Shown piece by piece: positions 37,223 to 46,338 of a DNA stretch of 64,000 bases. The notes beneath the pieces are model-generated. The model saw nothing but the letters and a program-made list of their open reading frames with translations. It made no database searches and was not told the DNA's origin. A program made the translations under genes and the position numbers. This DNA is from Calidifontibacter indicus (lineage in GTDB: Bacteria; Actinomycetota; Actinomycetes; Actinomycetales; Dermatophilaceae): assembly GCF_003386865.1 (NCBI RefSeq), contig NZ_QTUA01000001.1:1674001-1738000 (forward strand). Reading direction: 5' to 3'. Numbering within the stretch: position 1 is the stretch's first letter; every line of letters begins with the position of its first letter.

Positions 37223-39586
37223 GTGAAGACCGACCACGGCACGCGGCGTCTCGATCTGGCCGACACCCGGTCGTTCGCGCAGGAAGGCGCCGGCCAGGCC
37301 CGGCGACTGCGCCTCGCCTCGCACGCGCACACCGCCCTCGCCGACCTGTGGGACGAAGCCGTCGCGCCACACGGCAACCGCGCCCGGGAGGGCATCGCGC
37401 TCGCCGCGGTCGGCAGCCTCGGCCGTGGCGACGCCGGCCCACTGAGCGACTACGACCTGATCCTCGTGCACGACGGACGCACGGTCGGGGCCGGCGACGT
37501 CGCCGAGATCGCGAACTCCATCTGGTATCCGTTGTGGGACAACGGGATCCGACTCGACCACAGCGTGCGGACGTTGGGGGAGTGCCGCACCGTCGCGTCC
37601 GGCGACCTCAGCGCCGCACTCGGCATGCTCGACATCGACTGGGTGGCCGGCGACCCCGTGCTCGTCGCGGGTGTACGCCAGGGCATCGCCCACGACTGGC
37701 GGGCCAACGCCCGCAAGCGCCTGCCCGAACTCGTGGAGTCGATGCGGGCCCGCCACGAACGCCACGGCGACCTCACCAGTTCGCTCGAACCCGACATCAA
37801 GGAAGGCCGGGGCGGTCTGCGTGACATGACCGTGCTGCGTGCCCTCGCCGGTGCATGGCTCGCCGACCGCCCGCACGGTGACGTCGACGACGCGTACGCC
37901 CGCCTGCTCGATGTGCGCGATGCGCTGCACGTCGCCACCGGACGCGGCCGGGAGACGCTGCACCTGGATGACCAGGACGCCGTCGCTGCGCTGCTAGGCC
38001 ACCCCGACAGCGACTACCTGCTCACCGGGGTCGTCGACGCCGGACGGCGCATCAGCCACGCACTCGAGGCCACCCTGCGTCGGGCGGGGCAGAGCCAGCG
38101 GGCCCGTGTGCTGCGGGTCGGGCCGCGGCGGCCGATCCTCACCCCGCTGGGCTACGGGCTCTACGAGCACGACGGTGAGGTCGTGCTCGGCCCCAACCAC
38201 GCCGACGGCCACCCCGACCACCTGCTGCTGGTGCGTGCCGCCCGCGCGGCCGCCCGCTCGCGAATCCCGTTGTCGCCCACCACGATCGCCAACCTCTCCC
38301 GCGGCCTCGAACCGCTGCCCGGCCCGTGGCCCGAAGACGTCCGCGATGCCTTCCTCGACCTGCTCGCCACCGGCCCCGGGTTGGTGCCGGTGTGGGAGGC
38401 GCTCGACCTGGCCGGCATCGTCGAACTCTGGATCCCGGAGTGGAAGGCCGTGCGCAGCCGTCCGCAGCGCAACTCGGTGCACCGCTACACCGTCGACCGG
38501 CACCTCGTCGAGACCGTGGTGCAGGCCTACGAGCGGCGCGCCGACGTGTCGCGCCCCGACGTCCTGCTGGTCACCGCGTTGCTGCACGACATCGGCAAGA
38601 TCTCCGGGGTGCACGACCACGCCGAGGAGGGCGCGCCCGTCGCCGCCAGCATTGCCCGCCGGATGGGGCTGGGCGAGCGCGAGGCCGCCGATGTCGAACT
38701 GCTCGTGCGTCGCCACCTGACCCTGATCGAGTACGCCACGCGCCGCGACCCGCAGGACGCCGCGACCGTTGCCGCGCTCGCCGAGGCCGTCGACCACCGG
38801 CTCGACCTCTTCGAGCAACTGCGGGCGCTCACCGAGGCCGACGCGCTGGCCGCCGGGCCGAAGGCATGGACCGGCTGGCGGTCCGGACTCGTCGACGAAC
38901 TCACCGCGCAGGTGCGGGCGTCGCTCACCGCGCGCCCGGCGCCGAGTTTCGACGACGACCCCGCCAGCGAGGTGCTCGCCGATGCGCTCCCCGCGCTGCG
39001 GATGGGGGAGCCGTTCGTGCGGGTGACCCGCACCGCCGGTGGCGCCGAGGTGCTCATCGCCGACCGCGACCGGCTCGGCCTCTTCGCCGACTCGGCCGGG
39101 CTGTTGGCCGCCACCGGGGTGCTGGTGCGAGCCGCCCGGGTGCGCACCATCGACGACGTCGCGGTCAACACCTGGCAGATCGAGTCGCCGTTCAGCGAAC
39201 TACCCGCCGAGGAAGACCTCGTGCGCGGCCTGGCCCAGCTCGGGCGCGGCGACCACGGCCCGTTGCGGGCGTTGGAGCGGCGTCGGCCTACCCCGCCGCC
39301 GCTCGGTTCGCCGCCGCCACGCGCCACCCTCGTGCCCGGTGGGTCGCAGACCGCCACCGTGATCGAGGTGCGCTGCCCCGACCGCCCCGGACTGCTGCGG
39401 GAGATCGGGATGGCGTTCACGAAGGCAGGGATGGCGGTGCGCTCGGCGCACGTTGCCACCTACGCGGGGCAGACGCTCGACACCTTCTACATCACCGCGG
39501 CCGACGGTCGGGTCCTCGACCCGCCGGCAGCAGCGGGGCTGATCGGCACCGTGATCGATGCATTGGACCCGTCCGGCACCGTTTAG
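37223..39586 (+). CDS. glnD: PII uridylyl/adenylyltransferase GlnD
   Basis: A 787-residue bifunctional enzyme that modifies and demodifies PII according to glutamine. Nucleotidyltransferase domain with AAVGSLGRGDAGPLSDYDL near residue 62, middle NTase-associated helices with EPDIKEGRGGLRDM, HD hydrolase with TALLHDIGKISGVHDH near 452, and two C-terminal ACT domains (the second, from VIEVRCPDRPGLLREIG, near 712). The GTG at 37223 has GAAAGG upstream. Actinobacterial GlnD adenylylates GlnK, which fits the neighbouring gene. Confidence 0.94.
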   Translation: MKTDHGTRRLDLADTRSFAQEGAGQARRLRLASHAHTALADLWDEAVAPHGNRAREGIALAAVGSLGRGDAGPLSDYDLILVHDGRTVGAGDVAEIANSIWYPLWDNGIRLDHSVRTLGECRTVASGDLSAALGMLDIDWVAGDPVLVAGVRQGIAHDWRANARKRLPELVESMRARHERHGDLTSSLEPDIKEGRGGLRDMTVLRALAGAWLADRPHGDVDDAYARLLDVRDALHVATGRGRETLHLDDQDAVAALLGHPDSDYLLTGVVDAGRRISHALEATLRRAGQSQRARVLRVGPRRPILTPLGYGLYEHDGEVVLGPNHADGHPDHLLLVRAARAAARSRIPLSPTTIANLSRGLEPLPGPWPEDVRDAFLDLLATGPGLVPVWEALDLAGIVELWIPEWKAVRSRPQRNSVHRYTVDRHLVETVVQAYERRADVSRPDVLLVTALLHDIGKISGVHDHAEEGAPVAASIARRMGLGEREAADVELLVRRHLTLIEYATRRDPQDAATVAALAEAVDHRLDLFEQLRALTEADALAAGPKAWTGWRSGLVDELTAQVRASLTARPAPSFDDDPASEVLADALPALRMGEPFVRVTRTAGGAEVLIADRDRLGLFADSAGLLAATGVLVRAARVRTIDDVAVNTWQIESPFSELPAEEDLVRGLAQLGRGDHGPLRALERRRPTPPPLGSPPPRATLVPGGSQTATVIEVRCPDRPGLLREIGMAFTKAGMAVRSAHVATYAGQTLDTFYITAADGRVLDPPAAAGLIGTVIDALDPSGTV

Positions 39587-39589
39587 TCT
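39584..39589 (+). promoter_or_regulatory. -10 element for leaderless ffh, containing the glnD stop
   Basis: TAGTCT, six bases, then the ffh GTG at 39596. Its first three bases are the TAG stop codon of glnD. Confidence 0.55.
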
Positions 39590-39595
39590 TGTCCG

Positions 39596-41215
39596 GTGTT
39601 CAACAGCCTGAGTAACCGTCTCACAGCCACTTTCAAGAACCTTCGTGGCAAGGGGCGCCTGACCGAATCCGACATCAACTCCACCATCCGGGACATCCGG
39701 TTGGCGTTGATCGACGCCGACGTCGCGACCCCGGTGGTGCGTGAGTTCACCGGACGCGTGCGCGAACGCGCGCTCGGTGCGGAGGTCAGCGGTGCGCTCA
39801 ACCCCGGCCAGCAGGTCGTCAAGATCGTCAACGAGGAACTCATCCAGATCCTCGGTGGCGAGACCCGCAACCTCAACATGGCCAAGACCGGCCCGACGGT
39901 GATCATGCTCGCCGGTCTGCAGGGTTCGGGTAAGACCACCTTCGCCGGCAAGCTGGCCCGGCTGCTGCGCGACAAGGGTCACTTCCCGCTGCTGGTCGCC
40001 GCCGACCTGCAGCGCCCGAACGCCGTCCGCCAGCTCGAGGTCGTCGCTGAGCGGGCCGGTGTGCCCTGCTTCGCGCCCGAGCGCGGCAACGAGGGCGGCC
40101 ACGACGCCGTCACCGACTCCGGTGAGGGCACCCGCAGCTTCGGCGACCCGGTGTGGGTCGCCCGCGCGGGCATCGGCCAGGCGAAGGTGCGGCAGTACGA
40201 CGTGGTCATCGTCGACACCGCCGGCCGCCTCGCCGTCGACGAGAACCTCATGCAGCAGGCCCGCGACATCCGTGACGCGATCGAGCCCGACGAGGTGCTG
40301 TTCGTCATCGACGCGATGATCGGTCAGGCGGCGATCGAGACCGCGATGGCGTTCAGCAAAGGCGTCGACTTCACCGGTGTCGTGCTGTCGAAGCTCGACG
40401 GTGACGCCCGAGGTGGTGCCGCCCTGTCGGTCGCCACGGTCACCGGCAAGCCGATCCTTTTCTCTTCCATCGGTGAGGGCGTCAAGGACATCGAGGTCTT
40501 CCACCCCGACCGGATGGCCTCCCGCATCCTCGACATGGGTGACGTGCTCACCCTCATCGAGCAGGCCGAGCGCGCGTTCGACCGCCAGCAGGCGGCCGCC
40601 ATGGCCAAGAAGTTCATGGACGAGGAGGACTTCACCTTCGACGACTTCCTGCAGCAGTTGGCTGCGGTGAAGAAGATGGGCAACCTCAAGTCGATCCTCG
40701 GCATGATGCCCGGCATGGCGCAGATGCGCGACCAGCTCAACTCCCTCGACGAGCGCGAGTTCGACCGGGTCGAGGCCATGGTGCGCTCGATGACCCCGTT
40801 CGAGCGCACCCACCCCAAGCAGATCAACGGTTCGCGCCGCGCCCGCATCGCCCGCGGTTCGGGTGTCACGGTGTCCGAGGTCAACCAGTTGCTCGAACGC
40901 TTCGGCCAGGCGCAGAAGATGATGCGTCAGATGCGCCGCGGCGGCGGTGTTCCCGGAATGCCGGGTATGCCCGGTATGCCGGGGATGGGTCCGGGCGCGG
41001 GCAAGCGCGGTAAGCAGGCGCCGAAGAAGAAGGGCAAGTCGGGCAACCCGGCCAAGCGCGCCCAGCAGGAGGCGGCGGCGGCGGCGAAGGAGTCGGAGGC
41101 GCGCGACAAGGCGTTCGGCAACGCTTTCGGGCAGCAGGAAGAGCCGGACATGAGCAACCTCAAGCTTCCCAAGGGCTTCGAGAAGTTCCTCGGGCCGGGC
41201 GCCGACAAGGACTAG
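39596..41215 (+). CDS. ffh: Signal recognition particle protein Ffh
   Basis: A 539-residue GTPase that binds signal sequences and 4.5S/SRP RNA. N domain, G domain with MLAGLQGSGKTTFAGKLA near residue 105, DVVIVDTAGRLAVDENL, LSKLDGDARGGAALS, and the Met-rich M domain with RMASRILDMGDVL, GSRRARIARGSGVTVSEVN and a Met/Gly/Pro tail. A 14-residue stretch near residue 165 (GHDAVTDSGEGTRSF) is longer than usual. The last residues FEKFLGPGADKD are encoded by the left attachment repeat of an integrated element. Confidence 0.95.
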   Translation: MFNSLSNRLTATFKNLRGKGRLTESDINSTIRDIRLALIDADVATPVVREFTGRVRERALGAEVSGALNPGQQVVKIVNEELIQILGGETRNLNMAKTGPTVIMLAGLQGSGKTTFAGKLARLLRDKGHFPLLVAADLQRPNAVRQLEVVAERAGVPCFAPERGNEGGHDAVTDSGEGTRSFGDPVWVARAGIGQAKVRQYDVVIVDTAGRLAVDENLMQQARDIRDAIEPDEVLFVIDAMIGQAAIETAMAFSKGVDFTGVVLSKLDGDARGGAALSVATVTGKPILFSSIGEGVKDIEVFHPDRMASRILDMGDVLTLIEQAERAFDRQQAAAMAKKFMDEEDFTFDDFLQQLAAVKKMGNLKSILGMMPGMAQMRDQLNSLDEREFDRVEAMVRSMTPFERTHPKQINGSRRARIARGSGVTVSEVNQLLERFGQAQKMMRQMRRGGGVPGMPGMPGMPGMGPGAGKRGKQAPKKKGKSGNPAKRAQQEAAAAAKESEARDKAFGNAFGQQEEPDMSNLKLPKGFEKFLGPGADKD

Positions 41216-41217
41216 CG
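41177..41217 (+). repeat. attL: left direct repeat, 3' end of ffh
   Basis: 41 bases matching 50981-51021 at 33 positions. It codes for FEKFLGPGADKD and the TAG stop of the present ffh. Differences from attR lie mostly at third codon positions, which marks both as true ffh 3' ends. Confidence 0.88.
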
Positions 41218-41273
41218 AAAATTCCGCGTCATTCCAAGGTTCTCAGCCCTTACGAAACAAACCATAGCAGAGC

Positions 41274-41281
41274 ACAGCGCT
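41274..41281 (+). repeat. ACAGCGCT repeat near left end (possible integrase arm site)
   Basis: The octamer ACAGCGCT occurs here and at 50912-50919 and 50961-50968, close to the two ends of the element. The copies here and at 50961 share two further bases (GC) on the 5' side. Arm-type integrase sites are a possible reading. Confidence 0.4.
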
Positions 41282-41298
41282 AGTAGTGAAGAAATTGC

Positions 41299-41304
41299 TA
41301 CGAT
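41299..41304 (+). promoter_or_regulatory. -10 element for leaderless integrase gene
   Basis: TACGAT, six bases, then the GTG at 41311. The surrounding 41219-41310 stretch is markedly AT-richer than the chromosome. Confidence 0.5.
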
Positions 41305-41310
41305 TGGCGC

Positions 41311-42258
41311 GTGCCCACCGATGAACCGACCCTGACGCTCGACGACGCCGCCGAGCTGGTCGACGCGTGGCTGGTGCACCTGCGCGGGATGGGCAAGGCC
41401 GAGGGCACCCTCGTTGCCTATCGGCGCGGGGTGAACCAGTACCTCGCGTTCTGCCGCGAGCACGGCCACGACGACCCGATACGCCGGCGCGTGCTGTCGG
41501 CGTGGCTGGCTCACCTGCGCGACGCGCAACAGATGCAGGGCTACACCGCCCGCTCCCGACTCACCGCGGTTCGGCAGTTCGCGAAGTGGTTGCTCGACGA
41601 GGGGGAGATCGACGCAAACCCGTTCGTCGACATGACACAGCCTGCCGTCGACGAGAAGTTGGTTGAGCCGCTGACCCTTGACCAAATCCGCGCGCTGCTG
41701 GCGACGTGCGCAACACCGAAGGGTGCCACCGCCGAGCGAACCTACGTCGACGTTCGTGACGCCGCGCTGATCCACGTGCTCGCCGAGACCGGGATGCGCG
41801 CGGGCGAAGTGCTCGCCCTCGACCTCGACGACGTGCACTGGAAGGACAACCCCGCGTATCTGATCGTGCGCAGATCGAAGACCCGGCGCGGGCGCACCGT
41901 TCCGTTGTCGCCCCAGGCCGCCGACCGGATCGGGCGCTACGTGCGAGCTCGGCGCCGGCTGCGCGATGCCGACCGATCATCGGCGTTCTGGTTGGCCGCC
42001 CGCGGTGGAGTGCTGCAGTACAGCGGCCTCTATGACGCCCTGGCGAAGCGGGCCGACGAGGCCGACGTGCCGAACTTCCACCCGCACAAGATGCGCCACA
42101 CCGCCGCGCACCGCTGGCTCGCCGCCGGCGGGTCGGAGGGTGGTCTCATGTCCGTTGCCGGGTGGCGCTCACCGCAAATGCTGATGCGCTACACGCGGGC
42201 GCAAGCTGCCCAGCGTGCCGCCGAGGAAGCCAAACGTCTAGGACTGGGGGAGCTATGA
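41311..42258 (+). CDS. Tyrosine site-specific integrase
   Basis: A 315-residue tyrosine recombinase that should integrate and excise the element at ffh. N-terminal SAM-like core-binding domain (residues 15-100), catalytic domain with arginine in AETGMRAGEVLALDL, RRSKTRRGRTVPLS, the HKMRHTAAHRWL box and the nucleophile tyrosine in QMLMRYTRAQAAQ near residue 293. No separate arm-binding domain is obvious at the N-terminus. It starts about 95 bases inside attL and overlaps the next gene by four bases. Confidence 0.94.
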   Translation: MPTDEPTLTLDDAAELVDAWLVHLRGMGKAEGTLVAYRRGVNQYLAFCREHGHDDPIRRRVLSAWLAHLRDAQQMQGYTARSRLTAVRQFAKWLLDEGEIDANPFVDMTQPAVDEKLVEPLTLDQIRALLATCATPKGATAERTYVDVRDAALIHVLAETGMRAGEVLALDLDDVHWKDNPAYLIVRRSKTRRGRTVPLSPQAADRIGRYVRARRRLRDADRSSAFWLAARGGVLQYSGLYDALAKRADEADVPNFHPHKMRHTAAHRWLAAGGSEGGLMSVAGWRSPQMLMRYTRAQAAQRAAEEAKRLGLGEL

Positions 42259-42683
42259 CCGACGCCGCCGAGCTGTACCGTGCCCTGCTGGGGAGCGATC
42301 GACTGCCGACGCTGCGCAGAATGACCTACCGATGCGCGACCAAGGACCGCTGCCTGTTGCTCGACGCCGTGGAAACCCCGCTCGGAACCGTGCTGCACCA
42401 GACCCGCTACAAGTACAGCCCCGCCGAGAACGAGAAGCGCAGCAGCGCCTCGGGCCGGGCGAAGAACACGTTCGACGGCGTGAACCACTGGCGCGAACGG
42501 ACGTACTACATCGGCGAATCGGCGCTTGCCTACCCCGACGATCTACCGTCGCCCCAGCTCGGGGTGTCGTGTGACCACGTGCTCGAATACCTGCTTGCCG
42601 CAACGGAATTCCGTGACGATTGGTCTGCCGGACGCGTCGAAATCCGCGTTCGTGCGGATGGGTCACGGTATGCCGTAGGCTGA
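42255..42683 (+). CDS. Hypothetical protein of the element
   Basis: A 142-residue protein I do not recognise. It is mixed alpha/beta, rich in Arg, Tyr and Asp, with the stretches MTYRCATKDRCLLLDAV and FDGVNHWRERTYYIGESA. No membrane helix or signal. The ATG overlaps the integrase stop (ATGA), so it is translated with it. Confidence 0.6.
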   Translation: MTDAAELYRALLGSDRLPTLRRMTYRCATKDRCLLLDAVETPLGTVLHQTRYKYSPAENEKRSSASGRAKNTFDGVNHWRERTYYIGESALAYPDDLPSPQLGVSCDHVLEYLLAATEFRDDWSAGRVEIRVRADGSRYAVG

Positions 42684-42770
42684 TCGCACAACGTCCGGCC
42701 GGTAACGCGGCCCGTCATGGAATGGCGAAGGGGTACTTAGCGACCCCGGAAACCGGAAGGTTCCGCCGCC

Positions 42771-43055
42771 ATGACGCGAACAGAGCGTCGTCTCATCGCA
42801 CAGATCGCAGCCAACGAGAGTTGGGCCGCGACCCCCGACCGCGCCGCACGCACAGCACCCGCACGTCGTGCGCTCGACCAGAAGTTCCTCGACGCCGCCG
42901 ATGGTGACCCCGTGCGCGCCGAGCACCTGCGCAAAGCACACTTTCAGCGCCTGGCGTTGAAGTCGGCGAAGGCCCGTCGCCGCTCCAAAGAGCTGGCCGC
43001 CGAAGCCGACGCCGCCGACGCCGAGCTGCGCGACCTCAACGGGGGTGCAGCGTGA
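42771..43055 (+). CDS. Small basic helical protein of the element
   Basis: A 94-residue, mostly helical protein of unknown function. RTERRLIAQIAANESWA and AEHLRKAHFQRLALKSAKAR suggest two long helices. Similar small proteins occur in actinophages, but I cannot name a family. GGAAGG lies before the ATG. It overlaps the next gene by four bases. Confidence 0.6.
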   Translation: MTRTERRLIAQIAANESWAATPDRAARTAPARRALDQKFLDAADGDPVRAEHLRKAHFQRLALKSAKARRRSKELAAEADAADAELRDLNGGAA

Positions 43056-43378
43056 CGAATACCATTGAACGAGAAAGCCGCCCGACGGGCAACCGGGCGG
43101 CAATCACGAAGATTCAAGGCGACAAATCTACGCCCCAGTCTACCGCCCTCGCCGCCGATACGTTGATCCTCGCGCGACGCGTCGATTACGCCGTGCTGGT
43201 CGTTGCCCAGCGTCGTGACGGTGTTCTTGTTGCCCAGGTGTTCACCACGCTCGCCGCCGCTGAGAAGAAGGTCAGCCGCACCCGTGAGCGCGGCCTGTTG
43301 GCCTCGCTGACGCTGGTTCGACTGACGCCGGTTGCGTCGACCGTGGACCCCGCCGAGGCGCTGGGGTGGTCGGAGTGA
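43052..43378 (+). CDS. Hypothetical protein of the element
   Basis: A 108-residue protein with a disordered start and a small alpha/beta domain (DYAVLVVAQRRDGVLVAQVF). GTG start overlapping the previous stop. Its end overlaps the primase-helicase gene. Unknown function. Confidence 0.55.
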   Translation: MTNTIERESRPTGNRAAITKIQGDKSTPQSTALAADTLILARRVDYAVLVVAQRRDGVLVAQVFTTLAAAEKKVSRTRERGLLASLTLVRLTPVASTVDPAEALGWSE

Positions 43379-45669
43379 GCGCCGCTCACGGTCGGCTGGT
43401 GGCCGCGCTCGAGGCCGCCGGCTGCAAGGTGGCGAACGGTGGCCGCGCCGCGGTCTGCCCCGCCCACCCGGACAACGCGCCCAGCCTGTCTATCGGCACC
43501 CGCAAGGACGGCAACGGCGTGGTGATCAAGTGTCACGCCGGGTGCACCGTCGGCGACGTGCTCGACGTGCTCGGACTGAAACCGGCTGACCTGTTCGACG
43601 AACAGACGAAGAAGGCGAAGGCGGAGCCGGCGCGGTTGGTGGCGACCTACGGCTACGTCGACGAGCACGGCGAGCTCCTGTTTGAGAAGTTGCGCTACTC
43701 GCCGAAGTCCTTCCGGCAGCGGGCCGCGTCGGGCGCGTGGAACCTCAACGGGGTGCGTCGGGTGCTGTACCGGCTGCCTGACGTGCTCGACGCCGTGAAG
43801 GACGGCAGGACCGTCTATGTGACCGAGGGGGAGAAGGACGCCGACGCCCTCGCTGCTGCTGGTGTGACCTCGACCTGCTGGACCGAGGGAGCCTGGAGAG
43901 CGGGTGAGTCGGCGAAGTGGCGGCCGGAGTACACCCGGCAACTTGACGGTGCGAACGTCGTGATCGTCGCCGACCTCGACGACCCAGGACGACACACCGC
44001 CGCGACGATCGCGGGCGAACTCGCCCCGGTTGCTGCGTCGGTGCGGATCGTGCACGCCGCCGAAGGCAAGGATGCCGCCGACCACCTCGCAGCCGGCCAC
44101 ACCGTTGCCGAGCTGGTCGACCTGATCGACCTGATCGACGGTTCCGACGTTTCCGGTGCATCCGGCGGTTCGCACGCGCCGATGACGCTAACCGAGGTGC
44201 ACGAGGTGTTCCGCAGGTGGTTGGGGCAGGACTACGACACCGACGCACTCGATGCCGTGATGGCCGCCGCGGTGGTCGAACGGATGGGCGGTGACCCGCT
44301 GTGGTTGCTGCTGGTGTCCGGTTCGGGAAACGCGAAGTCGGAAACCGTCGTAGCCCTCGCCGGCGCCGGTGCGATGCCGGTGAGCACGATCAGTTCCGAG
44401 GCCGCGCTGCTGTCGGCGACCAGCCAGAAGGACCGGGCGAAGGACGCTACCGGCGGACTGCTGCGCGAACTCGGTGACCGCGGGGTGCTGGTGATCAAGG
44501 ACGTGACATCGATCCTCTCAGCGAACCGCGACATGCGTGATCAGGTGCTCGGGGCGCTGCGCGAGGTGTACGACGGGCAATGGACGCGTTCCGTCGGCGC
44601 CGACGGTGGCCGGCGGCTGAACTGGTCCGGTCGGATCGCTGTCGTCGGCGCGGTCACGACGGCATGGGACAGTGCGCACGCCGTCATCGCCAAGTGTGGT
44701 GACCGATTCGTGCTGTGTCGGATGGACTCGACGACTGGTCGGCAGGCCGCTGGCCGGCAGGCGATCGCGAACACCGGGCACGAGGTTGAGATGCGGGCCG
44801 AGCTGTCGAAGGCGGTTGGGGCGGTTGTCGCCGGCGCAACGCTGGACCCGGCCCCGGTGACCGAGGACGAATCGCGGGTGCTGCTGGCCGCCGCCGACCT
44901 GGTGACGCTGGCCCGTACCGCGGTGGAGTTCGACCGGATCGGCAACGTGATCGACGCCCACGCGCCGGAGATGCCGACCCGGTTCGCGAAGCAGTTGGCG
45001 CAGGTGCTGCTCGGTGCCGCCGCGATCGGTGCCGACCGTGACCATGCGCTGCGGTTGGCGATCCGATGCGCGCGGGACTCGATGCCGCCGCTGCGGTTGG
45101 CGATCATCGACGACCTCGCCGCCCATCCTGGCTCGACCACGGCGCAGGTTCGCAAGCGGTTGGGTAAGCCGCGCGCGACCGTCGACCGGCAGCTCCAGGC
45201 GCTGCAAATGCTCGGTGTCGTCGACGTCGACGAGGAGGAGACGACGTGGGCAGGCAAGGAGGCGACCCGCTGGCACTACACGATCGCCGACGGCATCGAT
45301 CCTGACGCCCTCCAAATCAGTACCGCAAATGTCACTTCATACCCCTATCCCCCAAGTAAGGGGGGAAGGGGAGCCGATTCACAAGGCACCTCTACTGACA
45401 TTTTCGGTACTGATTCACCCGCGCCGGAGACCTCGCCGGCAGACGGCGACCGCTTCCCCCGATTTGGGGAATCAGTCCGGACTCAGTCGGGAATCGGGAA
45501 TCAGTCGGCTGCCGACACCCTCATCCCGCCGGCGAACGAAACCGGCGAAACCAGCGAAACCACCGGCGACCGCTGTCCCAGGTGCGCAGGACCGATCAGC
45601 GGTGAACGTGCCCTGCTCGACCTCGATTGCCTCGACTGCCACAACACAAAGAAGGAGACGATCCGATGA
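43375..45669 (+). CDS. Primase-helicase-like replication protein (CHC2-like, Toprim, P-loop)
   Basis: A 764-residue replication protein. Residues 20-60 are a primase-type zinc finger (VCPAHPDNAPSLSI and VIKCHAGC); residues 140-220 a Toprim domain (VYVTEGEKDADALAAAG, VVIVADLDDPG); residues 270-450 a P-loop ATPase with the unusual Walker A GSGNAKSETV near 316; then a winged-helix region (STTAQVRKRLGKPRATVDRQ) and a C-terminal CxxC zinc ribbon. It probably starts replication of the element. GTG at 43375 forms a GTGA overlap; GTG at 43366 is the alternative. Confidence 0.85.
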   Translation: MSAAHGRLVAALEAAGCKVANGGRAAVCPAHPDNAPSLSIGTRKDGNGVVIKCHAGCTVGDVLDVLGLKPADLFDEQTKKAKAEPARLVATYGYVDEHGELLFEKLRYSPKSFRQRAASGAWNLNGVRRVLYRLPDVLDAVKDGRTVYVTEGEKDADALAAAGVTSTCWTEGAWRAGESAKWRPEYTRQLDGANVVIVADLDDPGRHTAATIAGELAPVAASVRIVHAAEGKDAADHLAAGHTVAELVDLIDLIDGSDVSGASGGSHAPMTLTEVHEVFRRWLGQDYDTDALDAVMAAAVVERMGGDPLWLLLVSGSGNAKSETVVALAGAGAMPVSTISSEAALLSATSQKDRAKDATGGLLRELGDRGVLVIKDVTSILSANRDMRDQVLGALREVYDGQWTRSVGADGGRRLNWSGRIAVVGAVTTAWDSAHAVIAKCGDRFVLCRMDSTTGRQAAGRQAIANTGHEVEMRAELSKAVGAVVAGATLDPAPVTEDESRVLLAAADLVTLARTAVEFDRIGNVIDAHAPEMPTRFAKQLAQVLLGAAAIGADRDHALRLAIRCARDSMPPLRLAIIDDLAAHPGSTTAQVRKRLGKPRATVDRQLQALQMLGVVDVDEEETTWAGKEATRWHYTIADGIDPDALQISTANVTSYPYPPSKGGRGADSQGTSTDIFGTDSPAPETSPADGDRFPRFGESVRTQSGIGNQSAADTLIPPANETGETSETTGDRCPRCAGPISGERALLDLDCLDCHNTKKETIR

Positions 45670-45905
45670 GCACCGACACCACGAACTACGACCTCGCGAA
45701 CCTGACCGCTGCTGTCCGAGCGATTGCACACGGCGATGCCAACGACCCCGGCGGCCGCGAAGCACTGGCAATGGCTGTCGGCTACCGAGGCGAATCGTCG
45801 CCGACCCTCGCCGGTGCGATCGAGAAGGCCGGATACGAAATCGCCGAAGCGATCCGAGACGGCCTCGACCAACTCGCCCGTGCGATCACGGAGGGCACCC
45901 GATGA
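45666..45905 (+). CDS. Small helical protein of the element
   Basis: A 79-residue acidic helical protein (YDLANLTAAVRAIAHGDAN, IEKAGYEIAEAIRDGLDQL). Unknown function. Its ATG overlaps the primase-helicase stop and its stop overlaps the next gene, part of a chain of ATGA junctions. Confidence 0.6.
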   Translation: MSTDTTNYDLANLTAAVRAIAHGDANDPGGREALAMAVGYRGESSPTLAGAIEKAGYEIAEAIRDGLDQLARAITEGTR

Positions 45906-46048
45906 CCGGGCCGACGGTGGCGACCCTCACCGCGCTGACGCTCGGGCTGCAGGTGGCCGCGCCGGTGGTGTTCGTTGGCATCGTGGCTGGCGTCGTGATC
46001 GTCGACTACGCCGACCGGCTCGACGACCGGCAGCAGGTTGACCGATGA
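45902..46048 (+). CDS. Small single-pass membrane protein of the element
   Basis: A 48-residue protein with a hydrophobic segment (LQVAAPVVFVGIVAGVVIVD) and a charged tail (YADRLDDRQQVDR). It is supported by ATGA overlaps at both ends. Unknown function. Confidence 0.55.
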   Translation: MTGPTVATLTALTLGLQVAAPVVFVGIVAGVVIVDYADRLDDRQQVDR

Positions 46049-46338
46049 CCGCCGCCGAGCGCCTGGACCGGGCGCTGTTGGGACTCGCGGAGGACGGCAA
46101 GCGGCCCAGGTGTGCCGAACCGGGCGGCCATGAACTGTGGACGTCCGACGACCCCGAGGACCGTGCGACCGCTGTCCGGTGGTGTCGCGGGTGCCCGGTG
46201 CTCACCGAGTGCGCAGACGCCGCCGCCGAGCTGGATGCCACGTGGGGAGTGTGGGCCGGCGTGGACCGCTCGAGCAACAGGGCAGGACGAAGCCAACAAC
46301 GACCCAAGAAGACCACCAAGAAGGAGACCGCAGCATGA
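46045..46338 (+). CDS. WhiB-like Fe-S regulator
   Basis: A 97-residue WhiB-family protein. The four cluster-binding cysteines are in RCAEP and CRGCPVLTEC (C-x2-C-x5-C), followed by TWGVWAGVDRS, the usual G[VI]W[GA]G turn, and a basic DNA-binding tail (RPKKTTKKE). WhiB proteins occur only in actinobacteria and their phages. It may control the element's operon or turn on host genes. ATGA overlap with the upstream gene. Confidence 0.88.
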   Translation: MTAAERLDRALLGLAEDGKRPRCAEPGGHELWTSDDPEDRATAVRWCRGCPVLTECADAAAELDATWGVWAGVDRSSNRAGRSQQRPKKTTKKETAA

